A stretch of 64,000 bases of DNA from Skeletonema tropicum (GCA_037178625.1 CM074132.1:806001-870000); one strand, 5' to 3'; positions 1 through 10,519 are shown, numbered from the stretch's first letter. Numbers and translations: made by a program. Notes: generated by a model not told the origin, from the letters alone.

Positions 1-584
1 GTCATGATTATGATGTGATGACTTTTTTGGTCTTATGAATCAGGTCTTTTGGCGAGCTGTTCTGGTTTTGTAACAGCGTTGCAGCAGAGAGAGGGAGATA
101 GAGAGTTGCATACAATAACCAACTAACATATGCAGTGTCATTACAAACCCTTGCTTAGGCTACACAATAATAAATCAACGCAGTGTTTTTATCAAACCCG
201 GAACTATTGCCCTAAAGTATGTTCATGTATCATAATATCATGTAGGCCCTTCTCAATCACGATCGCCGTGGCGGTCGTAAGTCCCCGTTGCGTTTGCAAG
301 CAGCTGTTCGGAGGTAGGTAAAATTGTATGTAAAGTAGCGCGGAGTTGTAGCGAAGGTAAAGTTGCAGTGACAAAAATGACCTCGGTGTTCCCATCGCTA
401 TCGTGTCAATCAACAAGCCCGGAAAAGACTGCATGATGGACAATGACCTTTTCTAGAGTGCCGGGCGGAGACTTCTTGAAGTGGTGTTGGAGACATTTTA
501 TACGACCATCCAATCACGATCGGAGGATCTTTTTGTCTTTTCTCGATTGAGTTGCATCTAGTACCGGTCATTTAGATTTTGAGA
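1..584. other. intergenic, no gene seen
   Basis: No reading frame with protein-like composition, tRNA or repeat was recognised here. The right edge runs into the first of two similar tRNA-bearing units. Confidence 0.5.
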
Positions 585-1276
585 AAAGGATCCGGTTCGG
601 TTGCGGCACAGGGCCAGAAGAAGTAAGTATAAGTACTTAGAAGGCCGTGTCCCTCTAGAGAGAGCTTGCTTGGCCAGAGCATTATCAATGATCGTTGCAG
701 AAGCAGTATATGTGCAACGCAACAGCGACGCAACGGCTCAATAATCTTATTTGAAAGATGTATAATCAAAGGCTTAGCGACGATGTGGTGTCGTCAGCTG
801 ACTTCGAAGCTATGCAAAGGGTACTCCGTGGAATATCTATTAATGATCACCAAGAACCATTTTCCACTGTGATGGATGAGAAAATGAAATTCATGTCTCT
901 CTCTCGTTGATTCAGAGGACATTGGAAACGCATACTTAAGGTAGTTCTTGCAAACTTCTGATCAACACTGGCCCTATTGACCAAAGGAAAATGGTAAAGG
1001 TACCAAAACTGCTCAAGTTACATACATCTGTGAGCACCAGCTTTGCAGCTACTTCTGTAACCACATCATTGCTCTTGTCTGGACAAGATTACAAAAAGGT
1101 TCATCCAACATCCAAGAGGTCAAATCTTTGTGGCAAGGAACTGATGTGTATTATGGAGTGAAAACATGGATTAAGTTAGGTTTGACGTTCTTTCCACGTG
1201 TAAGCTCCGTTAGCTCAGTTGGTAGAGCGCAGGTCTCATAATCCTGAGGTCGTGAGTTCGATCCTCACATGGAGCA
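585..1276 (+). repeat. tRNA-Met-bearing duplicated unit 1
   Basis: This stretch is similar along most of its length to 1395-2216. Shared blocks include the words gatccggttcggttg, ttgcagaagcag, gtcgtcagctgacttcgaag and ccaaacgcatacttaaggt, and both copies end in an identical tRNA-Met. Translated blocks around the shared tcagctgacttcgaagctatg word look like a decayed coding exon (both copies preserve a reading SSADFEAMQRV followed by PFSTVMDEKMK), so the unit may carry a pseudogene fragment as well as the tRNA. Confidence 0.6.
1204..1276 (+). tRNA. tRNA-Met (CAT), copy 1
   Basis: A 73-nt cloverleaf is visible. The acceptor stem GCTCCGT pairs with ATGGAGC (one G-T) and is followed by discriminator A. 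The D arm is GCTC/GAGC, the anticodon loop CTCATAA has anticodon CAT, and the T arm is GTGAG-TTCGATC-CTCAC. The normal TTC T-loop start and G1-C72 pair indicate elongator rather than initiator Met. There is no intron and CCA is not encoded. A and B boxes are intact. An identical sequence recurs twice within 1.6 kb. Confidence 0.95.
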
Positions 1277-1394
1277 GCGCGAGAAACTTTTATTTTGTTC
1301 CCCTACTATCAACAAGCCCTACCTTTTGATCAGGCGGCTGTTGTAATCAATCTTTCATGTGTGGTTGTAATCTGGAGATCCATGTAGAAATAGT

Positions 1395-2216
1395 GATCCG
1401 GTTCGGTTGGTGCAGGGCCATCAATTGCCATTAGCTTGGTGTCTCCAGTTTCTTTCTTGACAATGATCGGTCCCCATAATGCTTGACCAGAGCATTTCAA
1501 AGACCGTTGCAGAAGCAGAGTAGATTGCAACAGCTACATAGAGGCTCTCAATGTTATTTGAAAGATATACAACAGAGGCTTATTCATGTGATGTGGTGTC
1601 GTCAGCTGACTTCGAAGCTATGCAGAGGGTTTCTGGAATATCTAATATTACTTATCTGCAAAAACCATTTTCCACTGTGATGGATGAGAAAATGAAATAC
1701 AGGGTGGCTCTTGCTGATTTAGAGGACATGGTGAGAACGACATACATATTTTCTTGCCCTTCCCTTCAAGTTCCTGAATATGTCAGGAGAACGTCCATAT
1801 GGAATGGATCATATCCCACTATGTATCTGAAGGAATAAGATGCCTAAGTACTGCGTGTGAGACTTCCAAACGCATACTTAAGGTAGTTCTTGCAAACTTC
1901 TAACCAACAATGGCCTTATCGACCAAAGGAAAAATTAAACGTACCAAAACTGCTTCATACATCTGTGAGCACAAGCTTTGCAGCTACTTCTGTAACCACA
2001 TCATTGCTCTTGTCTGGACAAGATTACAAAGAGGTTCATCCAACATCCAAGAGGTCAAATCTTTGGCAAGTAAAAGGAACGAAAGTGTATTATGGAGTGA
2101 AAACATGGAATAATATAAGTTTGAAATTTCTTCCACGTGTAAGCTCCGTTAGCTCAGTTGGTAGAGCGCAGGTCTCATAATCCTGAGGTCGTGAGTTCGA
2201 TCCTCACATGGAGCAA
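1395..2216 (+). repeat. tRNA-Met-bearing duplicated unit 2
   Basis: Second copy of the unit at 585-1276, about 815 bp downstream, with substitutions and an insertion of roughly 130 bp before the shared ccaaacgcatacttaaggt block. It holds a 95-codon open frame (1551-1838) whose middle is shared with unit 1, where the frame is broken. I read this as a pseudogene fragment co-duplicated with the tRNA rather than a working gene. Confidence 0.6.
2143..2215 (+). tRNA. tRNA-Met (CAT), copy 2
   Basis: Identical in sequence to the copy at 1204-1276: 73 nt, CAT anticodon, elongator-type T loop, no intron. The preceding bases (ttccacgtgtaa) are also shared with copy 1, showing that the duplication extends across the 5' flank. 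Confidence 0.95.
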
Positions 2217-2764
2217 CGCGAAGAACTTTTATTTTGTTCTACTACGAGAAGCCTACCGATGAGATGAGAAACTTTTGCTTTTTGGTGTGCTTGGGATCAT
2301 CTACTCATAAGAAACACCTATCACCCTCTGGAGTTGAATCCATTCTTCTGCATGTCTTTTGTAGGTTTGTAGGTGTGCGCTAAGTTTTGAGGAGAATGCC
2401 AATGTTTTATGTTATGGCACAACATTCGACCCCTACTTTGCACCTCAGTTGTTTGTAGCGATTAACTTCGTATTCATTTATGTACTTCTAGAAACACCTC
2501 AGTCATGAGGAGAACAAAGTTTGATGCATCCTAAGAAGGCATGTTCTGAGAAAAGATTTGAAGGCGACAGTTATCTACTTCAGTTCGTACTTCTACAGCT
2601 CTCATCTAATCTGATTAACTTTGTATTCATTTAATCTCTCTCTCTCTCTCTCTAGAGTATGTACTTCTAGAGAGAGGCGTAAGTATCTGTCTCGCGACCT
2701 TTTGGCAAAGAACGACTGCAAACAAGCTTCACAAAGCGTTGTGGGTGACGGTGTGACACATACA
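2217..2764. other. intergenic with short CT microsatellite
   Basis: No gene is recognised. A (TC)n run lies at about 2635-2654. The phrase gattaactttgtattcatttaa and the nearby gattaacttcgtattcatttatg are repeated within this stretch. Confidence 0.4.
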
Positions 2765-2837
2765 GCTCCGTTAGCTCAGTTGGTAGAGCGCAGGTCTCAT
2801 AATCCTGAGGTCGTGAGTTCGATCCTCACATGGAGCA
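2765..2837 (+). tRNA. tRNA-Met (CAT), copy 3
   Basis: Third identical 73-nt elongator tRNA-Met gene. Unlike copies 1 and 2, its immediate flanks are different (5' flank gacacataca), so only the tRNA itself and a scrap of downstream sequence (ctggagatgtagagccgatc) are shared with the duplicated units. Confidence 0.95.
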
Positions 2838-3158
2838 AGTGCAGACGAAGTCTTTTCGTTTTGCTCACTTCAAAAACTTATGACTCTTACCTTTTGTCGG
2901 TTGCAATCTGGAGATGTAGAGCCGATCAAACCACAATTGTGTACATACGTTACTAACTGCGCTTAGCTTATTGCAGATGCGTACGAGTTACTATCTCGCC
3001 GCAGTTCTCAGAGTACGGAGGAAATCAGCTCACTTCAGCCAATCCACTTCAAAGAATGAAATACTTAGTGCATCCAATTCTTATCCAGATCATCTGGCAA
3101 TGATTGTTTCAATTCTCCCGAGACACGCATTTTGAGCCAAAAATTCTAGACCAACTGA
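2838..3158. other. intergenic, no gene seen
   Basis: Downstream of tRNA-Met copy 3 and of the convergent RING-finger gene. No coding or RNA feature is recognised. Confidence 0.4.
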
Positions 3159-4057
3159 TCACCCGTGCATTTTGATTCTAAACAAAATAAGAGCTCTGCA
3201 AGTGTGGCAGTGAAATATCTTCGAGGCACACTCAGAGCAACTTTGATGTCCGCATTGGAAAACAATGTCTTTCGTTCGTTCCATACATATGGCACATTCG
3301 GAAAATGAGTTTGAAGCAGCAATATGACTACTGCCTCGCTTCCCACCACTCAATTTGCTGAGTTTTGATTCCAAAATCTGTTGCTCTTTATCTTCAACAT
3401 CCACAAGTGCTTTCTTGACCTTTTTCAATTCCTCCTTGTGTTGGTTGTAGTACTTCGTCCAATTATCAATGCAGTTATTGGCAGCATTTATTTTTTTCTC
3501 AGCCTTCTTTTTTTGTTGTTCAGCAAGATACAGCACGTCTCTCTTACTTTTCCCCATAGCTGAAAGATGTGAAGGCAGTTGATCGGAGTAGTTGTAAGGG
3601 CAGTATAAACCATCGGATTGTTCCCATGAAGGTGTGACCTTATCATCATAAAATCCTCCAAAAGGCGACTTCTGGCCATTGAGTGCAGCTTCAGCATCTT
3701 TACATGCCCTTTGCGAGCGGTTGAGAGTATTAGGAGCCGGAGGTAACACCAGCACTTCTGAAGATTTAGAAAGAGACAGTCCACAATTAACACAAGTGTT
3801 TACAGCATCACGCCGAAATTTAGATTCTTGCAGCGCCGGAAAAATTTCCCAGCATTCATCGCAAAGTGATTTTGTGAGTACCTTCAATTTGACATACCTC
3901 TTGCTGGACGCTTTCTCTTCATGTTCGGCCTCAGCTAGAGATACTTCATACGCTTCAACCTTTCTTTGGCATTTTTTAAGGCTGCCGTGATATCCTTCTG
4001 GGCCGACTGTAGTGACGATTTTGCTTCCTCCAAACGCTGTGAATCAGCCATTGTCAT
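3159..4057 (-). CDS. RING-finger protein, reading frame shifted near N-terminus
   Basis: The C-terminus carries a C3HC4 RING signature (CAIC, then CGHQSC, then CxxC/CHTC in the last about 45 residues), typical of E3 ubiquitin ligases. A second Cys pair set (CDEC and CVNC, 19 residues between) lies just after the join at about 3880 and may bind zinc. A Lys/Glu-rich coiled coil lies between them. The long open frame starts at 3887, but a coiled-coil-like N-terminus opening at ATG 4057 (MTMADSQRLEEAK) continues into it if the poly-A run (poly-T at 3972-3977 on the plus strand) had one more base. So this is either a sequencing/assembly indel, a real frameshift, or an intron I cannot place. The substrate is unknown. 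The RING call is firm; the start is uncertain. Confidence 0.7.
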
Positions 4058-4811
4058 TGTTGCGGACTGGATTTATGATAATTTTTTTTGTACGATGATG
4101 CTGGCTCAAGTATTAATTCCTACGTTCTGTAAAGTATATACCTACTTGGGCGCGCAAGAAAGAGTAAGTCGCAACATTATTTGCCACCATGAAATTATTA
4201 TTCACTCCCCATGCTTTTACGTTTTACAACGAAGTCAAAGTACCACCCAACTTGAAAGACTCGAATATCTCAGCAACAATGGGAAAGGAGAGAGCTCTGG
4301 ATAGGTCCTTTTACTCACTCAAGGAAGCGAACTGCTTTTCATAAGTGCTTCAGCAACATCTTGGTACCTGCTTCGAAACAACAAACGTTGGATACTTTTC
4401 TAATACTTGAGCAGTTCCATCTGAACTCGTATCGAAATGAAGAAGTGGCGGAAAGATTGGAGGTTGGTGCAGTGAAGGACTGATCACCTACAAAACCCAG
4501 ATAGCATCAGCGAGGTAAAGTATTTTGTATGGACAGAGTTTGTGGACTTAATGTAAGCAAATAAACACTGATGAGGTTGAGGTTATGTAGATATCCTTGT
4601 CACATTGCTTGTTGATTGAGGATGACCTGTATACCACCTCCCCCTTGACTCTGGGCAAAACTAGATAAATCATACATGATAATGATTGCCATCCGAACGC
4701 CAAGTCTCTATTGAACAGTTACGTAAAATCAACACTGCTTCATATTTGCATCCTCCAATCATCATTCTTTTGTTGTCTGCGTGATTTTTGTTGTTATTTT
4801 ACAATTCTTCT
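4058..4811. other. intergenic, no gene seen
   Basis: Between the 5' end of the RING gene and the 3' end of the L11 gene. Open frames here are shadows or low complexity; nothing recognisable. Confidence 0.4.
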
Positions 4812-5282
4812 CTATTTCTTCTTCTCCTCAGCATCACCATCATCCTGAGCCTCCCTCACCCGAACACCCATACTCCTCGCAGTCCCCACCACACTCCTCG
4901 CAACCCCCCCCAACGGCAAGTGCCATCTCATTTCATCCTTCTGTTTCATCTTGGCAATTTCATACACCGCCTCGGGAGTGATATACCCACTCGCCCGTTC
5001 CGGAGATGGCTGTGCCGGTCCCTTCTCCATACCCGCCGCTTTTAATATTAGATAACTGGTGGGGGGAGATCGCACGTCAAATTTAAATGTTCGGTCGCTG
5101 TAGGCACTTAGTTTGACACCGACGGGTGTGCCTTTTTCGTAGAGGTTTTCGGATGCTTCGTTGAATTGTTTGCAAAATTCTGCCATGTTGATGCCGAGGG
5201 GACCGAGGGCTTGGCCGATTGCTGGGCCTGGTCGTGCTGCGCCTGAGGGGACGCGGAGTTTGACGTGTCGTAGGAAGGACAT
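4812..5282 (-). CDS. MRPL11: mitochondrial ribosomal protein L11 (uL11m)
   Basis: 156 residues. The N-terminal domain shows the uL11 hallmarks: the GAARPGPAIGQALGPLGINM stretch (residues about 14-33, proline/glycine-rich switch), then FCKQFNEAS and the PVGVKLSAYSDRTFKF block. The C-terminal rRNA-binding part has SYLILKAAG and ends in the GVARSVVGTARSMGVRV signature. It binds the GTPase-associated region of large-subunit rRNA. The bacterial-type form, plus lack of a plastid bipartite leader, suggests the mitochondrial ribosome; this compartment is inferred, because the protein starts right at the domain and has no obvious leader. An Asp/Glu/Lys tail follows. It is divergently transcribed from the PX-DUF1336 gene, with 253 bp between start codons. 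Confidence 0.9.
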   Translation of the reverse strand: MSFLRHVKLRVPSGAARPGPAIGQALGPLGINMAEFCKQFNEASENLYEKGTPVGVKLSAYSDRTFKFDVRSPPTSYLILKAAGMEKGPAQPSPERASGYITPEAVYEIAKMKQKDEMRWHLPLGGVARSVVGTARSMGVRVREAQDDGDAEEKKK

Positions 5283-5535
5283 CTTTAAGTCTATATACTG
5301 TTACTGTTTGATCACCCTCTTCCCCTGTTGAGATAGCGCTGCGGTGCTATTGCTACTTCTATTGATGGTGGCGCTGCGGCCTCGCGGCGGTTTTGCGGTT
5401 TTGCTTTCAAAATGGCGCGGGCTAGCAGATAGAGGTGGTTTCAAGGCCACTTGTTACAGTGGCGTTACATAAATCTTCGTCTTCGCAACTTCGAGCTTAC
5501 ATCCATTGCATTACTACCGCAGCCGCAATACAACC

Positions 5536-7884
5536 ATGTCGGAAATACTCCACTCCTCCCTCCTAAAGGGCACCCTGTCCATCAAAGTATCCGACACCGA
5601 CATCCGCCGCACAGCCTCCGGAATAACCGGAACTTCGGCAATCGAAACGGATTATATCTTATGCATTGCACCGACTAACACGGTAACTTTCTCCGTGGCA
5701 AAACAGAATTTATCCGCAAATTCGTTAAATGTGGATGAATTAAAGACATATCATTGTTCCAAGCGGTATGTGGACTTACGACATTTGGCCAAGTCGATGC
5801 AAGAGCATGCAGTGGAGGTCATCAAATTTTATTCCAAAATGGGGGGCAATAATGAACATAACCATTCCTTAGGGACTGGGGCGCTGGTAAAGAATGTCAA
5901 GGGATTCGCGCACTTCATTACCAACACTGAAAAAAGCAAGAGCAGCGTGGCTACTGATTTAGATTCCTTGTTCAAAAAAGGAAGGAAGAGTTTGAGTACT
6001 GGAGATATTGATGTTAATAACACACATCGTCTTACATCAAGCGTGTTAACTGAGGGGGCGCCTACTTACATCCGCAACGTATTAGAAGGTGTAGACGACT
6101 TCTTTGAATGCATCTTTACGGAAAAGCGTCAATTCGGTGGAAAGAAAACCAACATTGACTACGTCAAAAAGGTTGCCGCACGTCGTCAGAAGATTATTGA
6201 CGATGCCTTTCAGAAATTTTTGGATGCATTGGCGAATGCGGATTTGGATCAAATGATCAAGTCACAGGCGGTGCCAAATTCTATGATGGAGTTGGTTAAG
6301 TGTATGGAGAAGTTCTTGTTGACAGATGTTTTGGAAGATATAACTACGGATCAAGTTGAAAATAGTCGCTCTTCGGGATCATTTTCGTCTGAAGATTATG
6401 TCGATGTGAATAATTCTCCTCCTTCAACGCCTCCTCAGGATGATGCGCCCGCTAAAGGTAGGCCAGCCATGGTAAAAGCCATGTCAATACGTCATCGTAT
6501 GAGTAATGCAGATAGGGAAGAAGAGGAGAAGGAATGCGCACTTGTAGATGAGTTGGTTTTGGCCGAGTCAGTGGATGAAAAAGATCACGAGATAAAAACA
6601 ACTCCCCCCAATCCACGTGTAAACGAAGACAGAAAGAAGAATGCTGTGCATGCTCGTCCTCCGATGGAAGGGCTTCTTTTCGATGATCCATTGGAATTCA
6701 GTATTATTCTTGTCGTGGGGACAGTATTCTTCACACTATTGCAAGGTCGTACCACGGAGTTGCAAATGGATATATTGGCTTTATTTGGTATTGCCTGTGG
6801 GTTGATTGGATACCAAATTGCTGCAAGAAATGACACAACTGAACTTGTTGTTGACTATTCACCAACAAAGAAGAGAGTGCATGTAGCTGAACCCACTTCT
6901 GATTTAGAGAGCCGTTCCCGTCCTTCCTTAATGAGGTCAAGCCGAGGCTCCAAGATGCTAATGCAAAAGTCAGCTCTCATTATGAAAAGCATGCGCTTCT
7001 CATCATCAATTTCAGACGACGACGATGATAAGCCCAAAAAAGCTGTTGCATTAAAAACCTTTGAAATGTTTCCGGAAGGTGCCAAGATTGGCTCACACTT
7101 GAATTGCTGGAGTTCACCACCAAGTTCCAACTTTCACGTCCGCGGACCCAATTATATCAACGATAAGAAGAAGGTACCTTCGGCTGACTATATATTTCCG
7201 ACACGCGGTGTCGATCTTTTTTTGACAGACAATCCTCCTGTGAACATTGGACGTTATGATGGAATTTTGAATGGAAAGTTGCGAGAAAAGCCAACGTTCA
7301 TCATTAACTATCGCTTGCCTTGGGGGACCTTCATTTCCTACCATGAAATTCCGAAAAGGTTCGTTCCATTTCTTCGTAAGAGACATGGACACGGAAGCTC
7401 CGATGTACCCCTTCCTTCTATGGAGGGAATGTGTCCTGGAGAACAAGCAATGTGTAACTTCCTTCTATCTGACTCTGAGGAAAAGAACGAAGTATTGAAA
7501 ATTGTACCAGTTGTTGTTGAAGGTCCCTGGGTTGTCAAGAAAGTGGTTGGAGGAAAACCAGCCATCATTGGGACCAAGTTGCCAATTTCATATGTCTACC
7601 AACCTCCAGAAAAGGGGCTATGCGAGTATCTTGAGGCAGACTTGGACATTGTTTCCAGTGCTGCAGCACGTAACATCCTGGCAGTTGTGAGAAGTTACAC
7701 CCAAGTACTGACGATTGATCTTGGTTTTGTGGTACAAGGAAACACAAGTCAGTATTTACCAGAGCAAATGATGTTGGGATTGAGGTTGCATGGACTTGAC
7801 CCCTTGACAGCGGAGCTTTTGCCCGAAACTCATCATGATGTTCCACACTTGACTGACGATGGCGACGAGACAGAGACAGATTAA
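5536..7884 (+). CDS. PX and DUF1336 (EDR2 C-terminal) membrane protein
   Basis: 782 residues from the ATG at 5536 (context caaccATGtcg). The open frame extends ten codons upstream but only to a TTG. N-terminal third looks like a PX phosphoinositide-binding domain (KRYVDLRHL, then KVAARRQKIIDDAFQKFLDAL). An acidic linker follows. Two hydrophobic helices at about residues 385-405 and 411-432 form a hairpin. The C-terminal 260 residues, from GAKIGSHLNCW on, match the plant EDR2 C-terminal domain DUF1336: the FxVRGPNY block, LGFVVQG and the PEQMMLGLRL ending. In plants EDR2 has PH-START-DUF1336 and acts at membranes in lipid-linked defence signalling. The PX-TM-DUF1336 order here is a different architecture, so the function is only inferred as lipid-linked. 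Confidence 0.8.
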   Translation: MSEILHSSLLKGTLSIKVSDTDIRRTASGITGTSAIETDYILCIAPTNTVTFSVAKQNLSANSLNVDELKTYHCSKRYVDLRHLAKSMQEHAVEVIKFYSKMGGNNEHNHSLGTGALVKNVKGFAHFITNTEKSKSSVATDLDSLFKKGRKSLSTGDIDVNNTHRLTSSVLTEGAPTYIRNVLEGVDDFFECIFTEKRQFGGKKTNIDYVKKVAARRQKIIDDAFQKFLDALANADLDQMIKSQAVPNSMMELVKCMEKFLLTDVLEDITTDQVENSRSSGSFSSEDYVDVNNSPPSTPPQDDAPAKGRPAMVKAMSIRHRMSNADREEEEKECALVDELVLAESVDEKDHEIKTTPPNPRVNEDRKKNAVHARPPMEGLLFDDPLEFSIILVVGTVFFTLLQGRTTELQMDILALFGIACGLIGYQIAARNDTTELVVDYSPTKKRVHVAEPTSDLESRSRPSLMRSSRGSKMLMQKSALIMKSMRFSSSISDDDDDKPKKAVALKTFEMFPEGAKIGSHLNCWSSPPSSNFHVRGPNYINDKKKVPSADYIFPTRGVDLFLTDNPPVNIGRYDGILNGKLREKPTFIINYRLPWGTFISYHEIPKRFVPFLRKRHGHGSSDVPLPSMEGMCPGEQAMCNFLLSDSEEKNEVLKIVPVVVEGPWVVKKVVGGKPAIIGTKLPISYVYQPPEKGLCEYLEADLDIVSSAAARNILAVVRSYTQVLTIDLGFVVQGNTSQYLPEQMMLGLRLHGLDPLTAELLPETHHDVPHLTDDGDETETD

Positions 7885-8003
7885 ACAAGGTTTATTTTAT
7901 GTGTGCATTTTTGTGCGTGTATTTTGAGGTGCTTGCTTGATGTGGATTAGTTTCGTTGTAGACTGTAGCTGTATTCAAATGGCTATAACTCAAACATCTT
8001 ATC

Positions 8004-9389
8004 TCAATCTAGAATTTGTTGCACATCGGTGATGCCATAAGCGGGAGGAATGCCCGTTTTGCCGATGTCTTTCAAGCAGTATTCAAGATCAACCTTACCA
8101 TCTTTGAGGAAATGTTCACCTCTCAAAGAACCAGCCCACTCAATGATCTCATCGATGAATGGGGTTTCAACGCCAAATTCTTGGCCGACCCATCTTGCAA
8201 TCAACACACCGTAGGCTATGTCGTCGGTGAAGAACCTCATTTCTGTGTTCAACCCATACGTTCCATCATTAAGCTTCACTGTGGGTGTCTTGATCAAAGC
8301 AAGTTGCTGACTGTTCTTTAAGGAATCTTTAATGTTTGCGTGCTTACTGTTGTGTGTGACTCTTTCAAGAGTAAGATAGTCAAGCATGAAGTTGAATTTA
8401 CGTTCAGGAAATGCCTTCCGTACGGCATCACGAACGTTGGAATAATCAGCATCCAAACGCATCATGCACTCCGCGGAAACGTCATCGAAATCTTTGTAGA
8501 AGAAAGGGATATCGTCCTCAGTAGCCCACTTGCCTCCATAACGTTTCCATAGGCCGTAGCATCGACCGGGATGTACGATCTGATTGTCGACAGACAGTGT
8601 CAGCGATAAGAATGAGCAAGCTTGATAAAATTCGCCCATGCCGTGCCACCTGACTGTAATATCATCAAAAAAGATTTCCTTGAGGTGTTCAAACTTGTTG
8701 CGAGGCGTTACAGCTGCAACATTCACGACCTTTGTACCGTAGTTGGCTCCAAGCTCGCCATACTTCATGGTCCTGCAGATCCAAGGGATCAAACCAATGG
8801 CAAATGTTACAACATTTTCAAGCCTGTAATTGCGTTCCACCTCGTGAACCATCCAATTAAATCCAGCTTGACCATACACAGTACCAACGAATACTTCCTT
8901 CTTGCTTCGGTTTATGTAGGGTGCAAGGCGATTGAGAGCGTCTCGATACTGATGTACTGGCATACAGAGTACGATTACATCTGCGTCAGGTATCACATCA
9001 GCTGGATCAGAGCTAATCTTCTCGCAGCTGCCTTTGACTGTTTGTATTACTTCGGCTGAAGGATGACTGACATTGCCGTAGGTCGTCATTTCCTTCTTTT
9101 TACTGGGACGTTGGAGCTCACAAGTGATTACTTTCGACCAAGCTTGTGGACGACGACTCATAAGATTAACTTTGTGGCCACTGGCGGATAGAAAAGGAAT
9201 CAAGACATGGGCCGAGTTTCCTCCTTGTAAAAGAAATAGAAAAGACAAGGATGTAGTGTTTCTTTAAGTTAGTGTTTCGACAAGAGCAAGAGCAAAACAA
9301 TGTCAATTCTTTCTCATGGTCAATGCGTAGCTAAGCTCACCTCCTACAACAGTAACTGTACATTTATTTTCATTGCTAGATAGCGACAT
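8004..9389 (-). CDS. opine/octopine-dehydrogenase-like NAD(P)-dependent enzyme, copy 1
   Basis: Two exons: 9341-9389 and 8004-9223, with a 117-bp GT-AG intron (donor GTGAGC). Joined they give 422 residues and rebuild the Rossmann motif VVGGGNSAHV, which neither exon has alone. The rest (LMSRRPQAW, DADVIVLCMPVHQYRDAL, VGTVYGQAGFNW, and the C-terminal DDIAYG/ARWVGQEFGVETPFIDEIIEWAG) fits the octopine/nopaline dehydrogenase family, which reductively joins an amino acid and a keto acid. Substrate cannot be told from sequence. A near-identical paralogue lies at 56935-58340. The similarity covers intron, promoter side and 3' flank (about 7925-9570), so it is a segmental duplication. Confidence 0.85.
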
Positions 9390-10087
9390 GATTGTATTGT
9401 ATTAAGTCTTTTAGTTTCGTTGCTTTATGAGGAAGTAGGAGGTCTATCATCACGCCTTGCTCTAGGAAGCGAAGGCTGTATGTCAGAAAAAGATGATTGA
9501 GGTGATGATATGTGAGAGAAAGAGTCTTTCTCTTTCGATGAGAACACTGAAAGTGTAATGCATGTCAGGACAATTCCCATAGCGTCATCTTTCGAGTCTG
9601 TCGGCCATCCAATCCAAAAAAAACAACAATCCAACGCTGCAATAACATTGAGGAAGTTGAAGGTGCGTTATCAGGTATCGGCGGAAAAATGGCAGCTAGT
9701 TAGGTTACCGAAGCTCAGGTATTGGCTGTCATAATATTGTGGCCGGGTCGGGCTACGTGGGTAGCCTTCAATTTCATGGAAAGACACGGTTCTCTGTCCA
9801 ATGAAAATTAACTGCCGATGGGCGAATATTTTCATTATGCATCGGATGTTCGCTCCTCTTCAATAATGGAGGAGTCAAATAAATGAATCCTTTCAATCTA
9901 ATGTATGCGGTGGATGTAAAGGACTCTTGGCTGCTCAAATGCTCGGTCATTGCGTCATAAATTTCTTTTTGGAGTGGCCCATCTTTATGGTGATTTTTTA
10001 CTCTGATTCTCATCATCTAACGATTCTTTTTTATCACACTAATGTCATTCATCAAACAAACCTCAATACCTACATCAAAATACAGCC
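9390..10087. other. intergenic between divergent genes
   Basis: About 700 bp lies between divergent start codons of the opine-dehydrogenase-like gene and COX6A. The first 180 bp resembles the upstream region of the second dehydrogenase copy (58341-58510). No gene is recognised. Confidence 0.4.
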
Positions 10088-10519
10088 ATGTTTGCCGCTC
10101 GCACCCTCGCTCGAACAGCCGCCCGTCAGGGCACCCAGGCCGTCCAACGCCGCTCCAACCAAACCGTCCCCCGTCTCGGCACCCAAGCCGAGATGGAGGC
10201 CGAGGCCATCGCCCACCTCCGTGCACGTGTCCGTCGCCAAAAGGAAATCATGGAGGCCACCGAACACACCGCCGAGGAGGAACTCGCCGAGATGTGGAAG
10301 TGGGTGAAGATTTCGGCTGTGGTGGCTACCCCAGTGTGCATCCTTTCGGTTATTAAGGATGTGTTGTTTGTGCCTCATGCGCACCGTCCACACGGTCCCA
10401 TGCCGGATTATATGGCCATTCAGGTCAAGGAATTCCCTTGGGAGTGTGAGACTTGTGCTTTGTTTGATTTGGAGTGCTGGAAGAAGTGCCGTGCTGAGCA
10501 AGCCGCTGAGGGAGCCTAA
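10088..10519 (+). CDS. COX6A: cytochrome c oxidase subunit 6a (COX VIa)
   Basis: 143 residues. The N-terminus is Ala/Arg-rich without acids (residues 1-35), a typical mitochondrial presequence. Then comes an Ala/Glu-rich helix, WKWVKISAVVATPVCILSV as the single membrane span, and the conserved C-terminal block (HRPHGPMPDYMAIQVKEFPW) including the KEFPW motif typical of subunit VIa. It is a small nuclear-encoded subunit of respiratory complex IV in the inner mitochondrial membrane. Odd point: the C-terminus is Cys-rich (CETCALFDLECWKKC), suggesting disulfides or metal binding in this lineage. ATG follows tacagcc. The 5' coding part is strongly C-rich at third positions, as in highly expressed genes. 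Confidence 0.88.
   Translation: MFAARTLARTAARQGTQAVQRRSNQTVPRLGTQAEMEAEAIAHLRARVRRQKEIMEATEHTAEEELAEMWKWVKISAVVATPVCILSVIKDVLFVPHAHRPHGPMPDYMAIQVKEFPWECETCALFDLECWKKCRAEQAAEGA

Noticed and set aside
1551..1838. 95-codon frame in tRNA unit 2 as a gene
   Set aside because: The homologous stretch in unit 1 is broken by stops and indels, which points to a pseudogene scrap.
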